DNA from: Agelas oroides
Lineage: Eukaryota; Porifera; Demospongiae; Agelasida; Agelasidae
Length of the DNA stretch: 64,000 nucleotides
Direction: 5' to 3'
NCBI GenBank assembly: GCA_949130485.1
Contig: OX422189.1
Span: 9,641,992 to 9,705,991 of the forward strand
The notes below the pieces were generated by a model. The model made no database searches. It worked only from the letters and a program-made list of their open reading frames with translations, and was not told the origin of the DNA. This document shows, one piece after another, positions 28,925 through 39,800 of the stretch. The stretch's first letter is position 1. The number at the start of each line of letters is the position of its first letter. A program made the position numbers and the translations under genes.

Positions 28925-29187
28925 AGTTCACACATGCGCACTAGATAAGGTGGGCGGAGCTCGTGTGTGGTTGCCATTTTTACCTACCCCCTTTTTATCG
29001 CCGTTAGCGACAGAAGGTTTCCATCCATAAGCTATACACTAATTTGTATTGGTTAGGGTGTGGTTAGGGTTGGGTTAGGGCTGTATAAATACAGTATAGG
29101 TTATGGATGGAAACATTCTGTCACTAACGGCGTGTTTATCGAAGACTAGCCCTTTCTTTTTTGCCTTACAAAGAAGCTACAGTTGCG
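28925..29187 (+). promoter_or_regulatory. Shared TRIM promoter block, gene 5, split by a MITE
   Basis: CACATGCGCA (28931-28940), GGTGGGCGGAGC, GCCATTTTTACC, then a 134-bp palindromic insert, then TTATCGAAGACTAG and the ATG. Confidence 0.55.
28999..29132. mobile_element. Palindromic MITE in the gene 5 promoter
   Basis: Arms of ~39 bp (CGCCGTTAGCGACAGAA and mirror) flanked by TTTAT on both sides. The loop contains several GGTTAGGG repeats (29051-29080). Confidence 0.75.
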
Positions 29188-29394
29188 ATGGCGGAGGCTC
29201 CGTACGTGATGGAGAAAGGGTTGGAAAAGCTGGAGGAAGAGATCACCTGCCCCATTTGTCAGGAACACTTTCGTGACCCCAAGATCCTCCCTTGCCTCCA
29301 CTACTACTGTAAGGAGTGCGTCCGACAACTGACCCTCCGAGCGGGGACCATAGATGATATAGTATGGACGTACTGTATTATCTATGCGGGGACC

Positions 29395-30318
29395 TGTCAC
29401 GAAAAAAAATGGACCCCCCTGAAATAGTTCCCCCCGGTCCAAATACTTCGAAGTATTTGGACCCCCGGTCCAATTACTTCAGAGTAGTGCTGAAGTATTT
29501 GGACCCCCTCTGAAATAACTGGACCCCCCATGGGGTCCAACTACTTCGAAGTATTTGGACTCCCGGTCCAAATACTTCGAAGTAGTACCGAAGTATTTGG
29601 ACCCCCATGTGCTCTAAGCAGTAATTCCAGAAATTTGCTGTATTTGGACCTGCTGAAAGTTTGAAAGTTTCTGGCATGACACTACAATGATACTACAATT
29701 AATTTGGCACTGCAATGTAAATCATCCACACGCACGCAAAAAAAAAAATTAACTAACAATGTATAAACAACTGTTACAATAGAGTCAAGTACAGTTGAAA
29801 ACATGCATTCACATATGAGGTATGGTATACAGGTAGTACACTCTCTGCTTCCTGGTGTTCGTCTTCTTCACAATCTCTCGCTGTTTACCGTCTCTTTCCT
29901 TGCCTCGATCTATTGTCTCGCAAACCAGACCCACTTTAGCGAAAGGGAAGGTCTGGTGAACTGCACATACCGTGAAGCTGTGTCCAGCTCACCAGACTCT
30001 TCCCTTTTATGCGAAAGTGGGTCTGGCTTGCGAGACTTGTCTCGATCCTCGGTACTCTGGTAGCGATCTCTCTCCTTCCGTTGTCTTCAGTCTTCCAATT
30101 CGCATTTTGTGACTCTACCTACCTTTGTATTGTCCTGTATTCTCACCTTAGATTGACAGACTCGCACAGTCGTCCCAGAAAGTCAGCAAACTGATCAACC
30201 AACGCGTTGCGCGCGTGCTTCTTAGGGGGGGTCCAAATATTTCAAAGGGGGTCCAAATGCTACCGTAATATTTGGACCGGGGGTCCAATTACTACGGGGG
30301 TCCAAATACTACGTGACA
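29395..30318. mobile_element. TGT-ended element with GGACCCCC subterminal repeats, in a RING exon
   Basis: 924 bp, ends TGTCACG/CGTGACA, 4-bp target duplication GACC (29391-29394, 30319-30322). Both ends carry many palindromic units built from GGTCCAAATACTTCG and its complement, resembling clustered transposase sites. No ORF. It contains a nested palindrome at 29915-30036. It shares TGT ends and a 4-bp duplication with the element at 18493. Confidence 0.75.
29915..30036. mobile_element. Nested fold-back element (GTCTCGCAA ends)
   Basis: GTCTCGCAAACCAGACCCAC and following bases pair with GTGGGTCTGGCTTGCGAGAC at the other end. Arms are ~45 bp around a ~30-bp loop. It lies inside the TGT-ended element, so it is the later insertion. 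Confidence 0.7.
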
Positions 30319-32726
30319 GACCAACCGCCCCTTTGCGTGTCCGGAATGCCGAAAGGAAACAGTTTTGCCTCAAAATGACCCTGATCAACTGCCAACGGCG
30401 TTTTTCGTCAACCGAATGAAAGAACTCCACGCAAACATGGAGAAAGCACAAGGAAAGTCGGAAGCTGTTTGCGAAATGTGTTCTGGAGCAAAGGCGGAAG
30501 CGTTTTGTCGTCAGTGTACCTACTTTATCTGCAGTGATTGCGTGAGATCGCACAGTAAGATGAAGGTATTCACAGGTCATAATGTTGTGACCCTTCAGGA
30601 GCTGAAAGAGGGCGGGGCTAAAGTGATTCCGCTGAAAGAAGCCCCGCCCTCAATGTGCAAAGACCACGATGAACAGTTGAAGATCTACTGTTTTGATTGT
30701 AATCACCTCATTTGTCGAGATTGTATCATTTACGACCATGCAGGACACAAGTCGGAATTTGTGAAGAAGTCTGCCCCTCAGTACAAGAAAACACTCAAAG
30801 AGAGTTTGGTACCACTTGCAAAGATCCAAACCAACCTCTCAGCTGCTACCAGGGAGGTAGAGAAGGTTGAAAGGGAGGTTTCTGAGCAACATAAAGTTGT
30901 TGCAGGCACAATAGAGCGATCATTCAAGCAACTTTATGAAATTCTACACAAGCGAGAGAAGCAACTGCTGGACAGAGCGTCTGAGTTGAAGCAACAAAAG
31001 CTGGACAACCTGGGAGCACAGAAGAAGGGCTTCGCACTGGCCACCAGTGAGATTCAAGGTCTTGTGGAGTTTATAGAGCGCAGCATTGAAAACGCAACTG
31101 ATGAAGAATTCATGTTGTTGCAGCAGCACATTCAAGAGCAAATCCAAGAACAGTGTGAAAAGCATGAGCACATCAATCTCATACCAGCAGAGGTAGCAAA
31201 CATTGGTGTTAGAGTGGCCTGTGCTGAAGGTATCTCTGACCTCTGTCAAAAGAATGCTGAAATAATAGTCTTGAGAGTAGATCCCACAAAGTGCACAGCA
31301 GAGGGACCTGGGACGAAAGTCGCTGAAGTTGGCAAGCCAGCACTGTTCACACTCTGCACTGTGTACCAAAATGGGCAGCTCTGTAGAGAGAAGCAAGTGA
31401 TCAAGACAGAGCTGAAATCCCTTGTGAATGATTCCGTTACTCACACCGAAGTAACCTCAAAAGAGAGAGGAGTTTATGAGGTCACTTACACTCCAGAGGT
31501 TCGTGGGAGGCATACCCTGATTGTGCTGATTGTGAAGGTGAATGGCACCCAAATTGCTGGCAGTCCATTTCAAGCGCTTGCAAAGATCCACCCCACCCAG
31601 CTAGGCAAGCCAGTCAGGGTTGTGGGAGGATTGGTTTTTCCAGGGGGGTTAGCACTCAACAGCAAGCAGCAGTTAGTGGTAGATGAGCGTTTTCTGGTGA
31701 ACAGGGTGACAGTGTGTGATAAAGATGGCAAGAAGGTGCAAACAATCTCACATGAGAAGCTTTTACACCCTGCTGGAGTAGCTGTGGATGAAGATGACAA
31801 TATCTATGTGACAGACAGTGGTAACTCTTCACTTTTCAAGTTCAGCAAGGAAGGGAAGCTCATGAAAACAGTTGGACGAAAAGGCACACAACCAGGAGAG
31901 TTTAACAATCCCAGTTTTATCAAGGTCATCAATGATAGACTGTACGTGTGTGAACATGGGAACCACAGAGTTCAAATACTGAGCACAGAATTGGAGTACA
32001 TGGACAGTTTTGGTTGCCATGGTAATGGAGATGGTCAGTTTAAATACCCAAGTGACATTGCCCAAGATAGAATGGGGAATTTGTATGTGACTGATACTAA
32101 CAATAACCGTGTACAAGTCTTTGACTGCAAGGGACAGTTTTGTTATGCCTTCAGTATGAAGGGTGTGTGACCTTATGGCATCTGTGTTGGTTCTGACCAG
32201 TTAGTTTATGTATGTGACAAGAACAGCAATTGTGTGTCAGTGTTTCAGACAAGTGGCGAGTTTGTGACCTCCTTTGGTGAGCTCAGTAGCCCTGGAGGTA
32301 TTGTAATTGATGACGATGGTTTTGTATATGTGAATAATGCTGTACTAGGTGGCATTGTCACCATATTGTGATTATATTGTTGTGACTATTTTAATATTAA
32401 ACCAAATGACTGATTTGGAGTTCCCAGGCCATGTACATGTTGCACTGTTCCACAAGAACTTCATGCAGCCAATATTGTCATTCTCTCAAAAATGAAGTCT
32501 TATCTATAAATATATAGTGAAAACTAACTGTACCTTAATCATGCAGTCCTACTTTTCTTCACTTTCCTCTATATATTTTCGCCTCATAACATCTGCATTC
32601 CTTTACCATGATTGTCCTTATATATCTGCAGGTTGGAGCAGAATTGAAGAGTGGGTGTACAGTAGCTCATCCACTTCAGTTGTTTTCTCACAATCATAAA
32701 CACAACTAGCTGCACATATAGCTAAT

Positions 32727-33240
32727 CAACCCTACCGAGTTAGGTGAGCCTGTCAGGGTTGTGGAAGGAATGAAGGCACCGCAGGGGATAGCACTCAATA
32801 GCAAGCAGCAGTTAGTTGTAGCTGAGTTTGGTGATAGTATTGGATAAAGATGGCAAGACAGTACAAACAATCACATGTGATAAGTTTTCCTGTCCTAATG
32901 GAGTAGCTATGGACGTGTTTGACTATGGTAACTCCTCACTTTTCAAGTTCAGCAAGGAAGGGAAGCTCATTAAAACAGTTAGAAAACAAGGCACATGACC
33001 AGGAGCCTCAGAGTTCAGCAGTCTGAGTTTAATCAAGCTTAAGGTCATCAATGACAAACTGTATGTGTGTGATTGTGGGAACCACAGAATCCAAATAATG
33101 ACTCTGATCACAGAGTTAGACTACATAAATAGTTTTGGTTGCCATGGTTATGAAGATGGTCAGTTCAGAGGGCCAAGCAACATTGCCCAGGACAGAACAG
33201 GAAATTTGTATGTGACTGATACTGGCAATATAGAAGCAGA
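32727..33240 (+). pseudogene. NHL-only relic (copy 5)
   Basis: Starts NPTELGEPVRVVEG and reads as NHL repeats in several frames, with stops and small indels (a lost segment near 32838, TGA at 32997). Ends in the fourth repeat (GNLYVTDTGN). Heavily decayed. Confidence 0.75.
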
Positions 33241-33299
33241 GTGAGTCAAATGTACTAACCTCCAGATGATAAAAGAACAGGAAACATCTGATTAATTAA

Positions 33300-33655
33300 T
33301 TAACTGAGGCCAGAGCAAAGTAATTGTTGAATGGAGAGAACAAGGAAACAGAGAGAATGGGGAGAACAGAACTGATCAAAGGAGGTCACACACTCTTTAG
33401 CACTGACACACACTTGCTCCCCCTCAACACAGATGCCGGATAGTTGCTTAGAAACAGCACCTTTCTAGTCAAAATCCTTGCAGTCAAAGACTTGCACATG
33501 GTAATTGCCATAATCACATACACATTTTCTACTCCCTCTTGGGCAACGCCAATGCCATTAGGTAGCTCAACTGACCATCCCCAGTACCAATCTTATTCAC
33601 ATTTCCAACCGTTTGTGTGTTCAGTAGTGTTTGAACTCTGAGAAAACTGTCACTT
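33300..33655 (-). pseudogene. NHL relic in inverted orientation
   Basis: On the minus strand, from 33655 downwards, the text RVQTLLNT, GDGQLSY, then VQVFDCKG-like and SKCVSVL...VTSF is the second half of an NHL propeller in broken frames. It lies tail-to-tail with the plus-strand relic just before it. This is the only inverted TRIM-NHL fragment seen here. Confidence 0.6.
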
Positions 33656-33734
33656 TATTCTCATGCATGCTGATTCCCACTTAGAGATATGTAGAATAAA
33701 TAATACATTTTCCATGGAATGGAGGATAAATAAT

Positions 33735-33841
33735 TTTAATGCACATGCGCACTGGGATGCAGCTCGTAAATCGCATTCGTTTCCTGTTTCCGCCATTTTA
33801 ATTAGCAACCTTTTTTTTCTCTGAAAGAAGCTACAGTGTTG
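33735..33841 (+). promoter_or_regulatory. Shared TRIM promoter block, gene 6
   Basis: CACATGCGCA (33742-33751), then TTTCCGCCATTTTAATTAG and a T-rich tract. The GGTGGGTGGAGC part is missing. Start is 91 bp downstream. Confidence 0.55.
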
Positions 33842-36800
33842 ATGGCTGAAGCCCCGGACACCGCGGGAAAGTCAGGATTGGAGGAGCTGGAGGGTGAGAT
33901 CACCTGCCCCGTTTGTCAGGAGTACTTCCGTGACCCCAAGATTCTTCCGACTTGCCTCCACTACTACTGCAAGGAGTGCGTCCGACAACTGGCCCTCCGA
34001 GCGGGGCCGAACCGCCCCATCACTTGCCCCGAGTGCCGTAGGGGAACAGTTTTGCCTCAAAATGACCCCGATCAACTGCCTACGGCGTTTATAGTCAACC
34101 GAATGAAAGAGCTCCACGCTAAAATGGAAAAAGCACAGGGAAAAGTGGAAGCTATTTGCGAAATGTGTTCGCGAGCAAAGGCCGAAGCGTTTTGTCGCCA
34201 ATGCACTGACTTTATCTGTGAGGAATGCGTGAGATCTCACAGTAAGTTGAAGGTATTCACAGGTCACACTGTCGTGACCCTTCAGGAGCTAAAGAAGGGC
34301 GGGGCTAAAGCGATTCCGTTGAAAGAAGCCCCACCCTCAATGTGCAAAGACCACGATGAGCAGTTGAAGATATTTTGTTTTGATTGTAATTGCCTAATTT
34401 GCCGAGATTGTACCATTCTTGATCATGCAGATCACAAATTTGAGTTAGTAAAGAAGAAAACAGTCAAAGACAGTTTGGTGCCACTTGCTGAGATCCAAAC
34501 CAAGATCTCAGCTGCTACTAAACAGATGCCGCTGAAAGAAGCCCCACCCTCAATGTGCAAAGTTCATGATGAGCAGCTGAAGATATTCTGCTTTGAATGC
34601 AAGTGCCTCATTTGTCGAGATTGTGTCATTAGCAACCATGTTGGCCACAAGTTTGAGTTTGTGACGAAGTCCGCCCCTCGGTACAAGAAAACGTTGAAAG
34701 AGAGTTTATCACTTGATGAGATCCAAACCAACACCTCAGCTGCTATCCAGGAGATTGAGAAGGTTGAAAGGGATGTTGTAACCCTGAAAGTGGGTAGGGC
34801 TGAAGAGGTCCCACTGAAAGAGTCCCCACCCTGCGAAGACCATGAAAAGCAATCAAAGTTTTTCTGCTTCGATTGTAATCACTTTATTTGTCGAGATTGT
34901 GAGCATGTCAAATTTGAATTTGTGACTAAACCATCTGTCCCTCAGTATAGGAAAACACTCAAAGAGAGTTTGGAACCACTTGCAAAGATCCAAACCAACA
35001 TCTCAGCTGCTACCAGGGAAGTTGAGGTGGTCGAGAGGGAAGTTTCCGAGCAGCATAAGGCTGTTGCAGGCACAATTCAGCAATTGTTTGCACAACTTCA
35101 CGAAATTATACACGAGCGAGAGAAGCAACTGCTGGACAGAGCGTCTGAATTGAAACAGCGGAAGTTAGACAACCTGGGAGCACAGAAGAAGGGTTTTGTA
35201 ATAGCTACTAGCGAGATTCAAAGTTTCATGGAGTTTGTAGAGCACAGCGTTGAAAATGAAGAATTCATGTCGTTGCGGCTGCACACTGAAGAGCAAATCC
35301 AAGAGCAGTGTGCAAAGCATGAGTGCATCAATCTCATACCAGCAGAGGTGGCAAACGTTGGTGTTAGAGTGGCCTGTGCTGAGGGTATTGCTGATCTCTG
35401 TCAAAAGAATGCTGAGATAATAGTCCTGCCAATGGATCCCACAAAGTGCACAGTGGAAGACCCTGGGGAAAAAGAACAATCACTTGAATCAGTACCCACT
35501 ATCTCCTCTCCACTCAGTACGTTAGCTGATGTTGAATGTTTAATTCAGATTTCATTAAAAATGTGATTGCTAGTAATTCTCCACTGACTCTGTTTTTTTA
35601 CAATAAGTGTTTGTTTGAAGTGGGCATTTAGGTGGTGTTTTCTTCTACAGGACACTTGCGTGGAGCTGAAGTTGTTGCTCAAACAACCTTCACACTTACA
35701 CCAGAACAACAAAGTTTTGAGTTTACAGGTTATGGCTTCAAGCTACATGTTCCAGAGGGCAGTCTACCAGCAGAAGTATCAGAAACACAGCTGAATGTGC
35801 AAGTCAGTCTGTCTGGCCAGTTCCAGCTGCCTTATGACTGTGAACTCGTAAGCGCAGTCTACTGGGTGTCTAGCCCTCACAGGTTTACAAAGCCACTTGT
35901 TATTGAGATACAGCACTGTGCTGCACTCTCTAGTGATGAGCAGTGTGAACAACTCACCTTTGTTCGTACCAGGTGTACACAGAAGGAACTTCCTTACACA
36001 TTCACAGAACTAGAAGGAGGAGTCTTCAGCTACCACAGTTCATATGGTAGCCTGTCACTGTCCCACTTTTCTGGAGTTGGAGTAGGACGCAGAAGAGGGC
36101 GCAGGTCACACAGGGCCCGGCCTGCTCCGTATCGAGTCCCATCCGTTTCAATGCAGACCATTCAAGTTCAGCCACAGCAGCAAGCATCAGAACAGGGCAC
36201 TAACATGATGCCATCTGAATTATCACCTCACTCAGACATGGCAGTTCAGGTCAAGGAAGATACAGAGGATAAAGAGGTAATTGACCAGTACTGTGGTCAA
36301 GTCTATACCAGGAAAGGGATGAATGACTGCAGAGTGTACTTTGTGATCACAAGAAATCTGGATGCCCATCGTACTGTAAGTGTATCCATTTTCATGGTCA
36401 TGTAGCATGTGACAACTTCCTGTGGATTGTTTTACTTCATAATGCCACATTTCAAGAAGTAATTAACAACAAGTGGCATCAGTCTGTGTCCTTGATGGTA
36501 CTCTAATAGTTGTATGGAGCTAAGTAGCCACATTGTAGGCAAATTGACAGCAAGTGAGAGTAGGTGAAAAGAGATGTGGACAAAGTGAGAACACTTCCTG
36601 TCTCCTCTTCTCAATGCAGGTTGTGAAGAAATTTTACTCTACAGAGTTGCATGCTAGAGAATATTTAGAGATGAGTCTCAGATTTGATGAAGATGAGATT
36701 TCCTTAGCTATTCCAAGAGGTGGCACAATGCTGCAGAGTGGCTGGAAGATCATTCCACTTCACAATCCTATAGTAAGTTGTTATTGCCGAATGCCCTAGC

Positions 36801-39800
36801 ATGAGCCACATAATCATGCGGGTGTGGTGGGTGGGATCTTAATCTGAGGTGTGCTTGTATGTCTGTCCGTAACGGGTTTACGATTGAAATATACGGGTTT
36901 GCACATAGTTTACGTACCTTTCTGGCATGTGCCGCTCATGGTGCCATCGCAATGGAGGACTTGGAGGATAGAAGACGACAGCAGACTAGAGAACGAGTCA
37001 TCTCGACCGCGCTTCGCCATTTCATCCGAGATTGACAACTTTCCGCATGCTCGGCATGAGGCACATGATGCGCTGCGTATATCTAGTATAGACAAATGAA
37101 AAGGAAAATAATAATAACATCACTACTATGCTTTCTTTTTCTTTTTCTTTTTCTTTTTTTGAGCATAACCGCACCACAAGTGGAAAGAAAAAGGTGACTG
37201 GAGTGCAGGTAGTAACTGCATCCCAAGTGCAAAGTATCGGGTGTAGGTGGCAGGCCATTTCGTCCTGCCATAACAGACCATTGAGTAGATCCACTAGAGG
37301 CACACACTTCCAGGTGCATGGTGAGCAAGCAGCAAGGGCATAAACTTTGACTAAGAGAAACCCACTAACTACACATAGTGTGGAAGCCTGGTTAGAGGAC
37401 AAAAGTGGAACAGGGAACAGGGGATTGGAGTTTGGTGCACAATCCAGCGTCTAACATTAAGTATAGTCATTGGGTTATATAGAGTGAAGTGAAGCTTACT
37501 TGGTATTGCATATGAAGCCATGTAGAAGAGGGGTGTTAATAGGTGGTAATTGAAGCCATGTAGAGGTGAGATGATACAAAGGCAGTCAACTTGCTGGGCA
37601 GAAGATGGCCATGCTACTGTTGTATGCATCTACATCTAAATTGTATAGAAAATAAGAACACCACACAAATGCTACCGAGAGACATCAGTCGGTGTTGTAA
37701 AGAAGCGCCGTTGCCATCAAAAGCGCTGTGGAGCCATGGGAGGTGCTGTAGTGCAGCAAGCCTGTAGCAAAGTGCGCACTTCACTTAAGTATCAAAGTGA
37801 CTTGTAGCTCAGTGTGGCTGTGCTGTATCGGTAGTCTGCTACCAGAAAGTTGTAGCTAACATACCTAGCTTGTTAACAGTGTACCTACCTTAGTTATTAT
37901 ACAAGGCTCCAGAGCTGCAAGTCAGGATGAAGTTTAGTGTGGTCACTGAAGTGTCAACATTTTTGATCATAACTCAGGTTAGCAAGGGTTTAAAAAAATC
38001 GTATATTCTCATTTATAGCAAATGTAAGTACCTCCATGCTAAGATAGGTAGTTTGGGCACTGTAAAATCCTGTGTCACCATAGGCCCCATTTCGTGATGG
38101 CAAATGTTTGGCCCTGTATAGACTCCATGGATTACCTCTCAGGCTTAGTGCTTTAACTGAAGGTTCTTCAATGATAACTGTATCCAGCTGTGGTGTCAAA
38201 CTTCAGGAAGTCCTCTCACGCTTGGAAAGACAGGCTAAAACATTGGGCATACACATGCACTTTTGCGGCTTTTCATTCATTCATTCATTCGTTACTGTAA
38301 TTATTTTTTTCTTTCCACTTGTGGTGTGATTTTACATTTTCATTCTACTTAGATTAGGAAAGCAAATGTTGACCACTTTGGATGTGGTCGGACAATTCCA
38401 AAGTGTGAGTTGCTTCTTCAGTGGCCACATAGAGACAAACCTCACGTCTGCCTTGTGTATGACATTGACCTAACTGGAGCAAAAGATTGTTCATACTTCA
38501 CACTCTACATCCCAGATGAAGGTGAGAGATTCAGTGACATTAAAGTATACTGTGTGAAGATTTCTTTTCTTGCGTTGTTATAGTGCATCTCAGTTAATTG
38601 TGCAATCATAGTCGATAGTTTATTGTTTTCACCTAGCAGTAGGAGTAATGCCAGAGGTGTGTCACCAATTTTGCCAAGTTTAACACTCAGAGCATAGCAA
38701 TCAGTCCCCAAATTCTACTAAGTAAACATTGTATCTCTGTTAAGTGTAATGTTCAGTTCATAGTCTGGACAGTTGCAATAGAGGAACTGTTTCCACAAGT
38801 TGCACAGGATGGCAGTAACATTGGAATGTTTTGAGAGTCTACATCTGCATTTGTGTATTGTTTGTAGTGACATGCATAGATTGCAGATTAACAGATTGGT
38901 AATGGATACTGGTTCACCAGCAATTTTGGTGGGAGCAGAAATGGTGCTGGGCTGCAATGAGGCTGGACACTAATTTTTTTTCCTCTGAGACATCACCTAT
39001 CGTATTCCTGCACCAATTCTGCTTGTCACATCTAGGTGCCTGTATACGAGCCCAGGTGGAGAGTTGTGGTAACCTCACATGGTTTCATGTTATTTGAAAG
39101 CTGTGGGGTGGAATGTGGGGGTGGAAAAACAAAAAGAAGCTGCACTCGACTTCGCAGAGGTCAGCTTGGTTACTTGGTTACGAGTTGGCGCCAAGGTCTA
39201 AGTACAGCTGGCAATAATTATCTGTGATTCATGCACACACAGATCAGCCCAACCCTACCCCCCCTCCCCCCTCCTATGTTAACTTACTTTAACCTTAAAC
39301 TTCAATTTAACATGTATGTTTATAGGCAGTACTCCTTTGAAGTGTTTGTGTGTAGCAAGTGTGCATAAGAACGGGTGGCTTGAGTAAGAGTGTGTAACTC
39401 CAATAGAAGCCCATAGCCAGTCAAAATTATTGAACCGTACTAAAAATAGAACACCCGGTCATGTGCTTAGCAACCATGGCTTATGTCTACACGCAGCTGC
39501 GCAGTGCATGTTACTATATTTAGTGCTGGCGGTAAATTCCGACTGGTTTCAAATTTTACGGAGTTACACACTCTTACTCAAGCCACCCATTCTTATGCAC
39601 TCTTGTGTGTAGTAACTGTCATACTTCAGTAGTGGCAGAATACACTGGAGAGGGGAGTCCTCCAGGAAAATTAGATGACCTTCACTTCTGAGACAATTTT
39701 GGAATTTGTGCCTTTGATTTCACCTGTAGCTTTTTGTGGTAGGATTCTGATTCACTTAACATCCACGTCAGGTTAGCTACATTTACTACATACGGAAGGC

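Larger units (their letters stand above)
29188..32370 (+). pseudogene. TRIM-NHL gene 5 (broken by insertion and a nonsense change)
   Basis: ATG 29188 starts the usual MAEAP N-terminus and RING (CPICQEHF, CKEC). After residue ~54 the RING is interrupted by a 47-bp direct-repeat filler and the 924-bp element at 29395-30318. Coding resumes at 30319 (NRPFACPECRKE) and runs through B-boxes, coiled coil, filamin and NHL repeats. A TGA at 32168-32170 replaces the CGA present in gene 4 (GVRPYG). The NHL text continues past it to TGA at 32368-32370. It is therefore a recently inactivated gene. A product starting at an internal Met (30365) would lack a functional RING. Confidence 0.85.

Noticed and set aside
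29051-29080. Interstitial telomere
   Set aside because: Only a few imperfect TTAGGG units, inside the loop of a palindromic MITE.
36952-37035. Short ORF MEDLEDRRRQQTRERV in intron 3 of gene 6, perhaps a transposase start
   Set aside because: Too short to assign, no downstream coding signal, and it lies in a probable decayed fold-back element.
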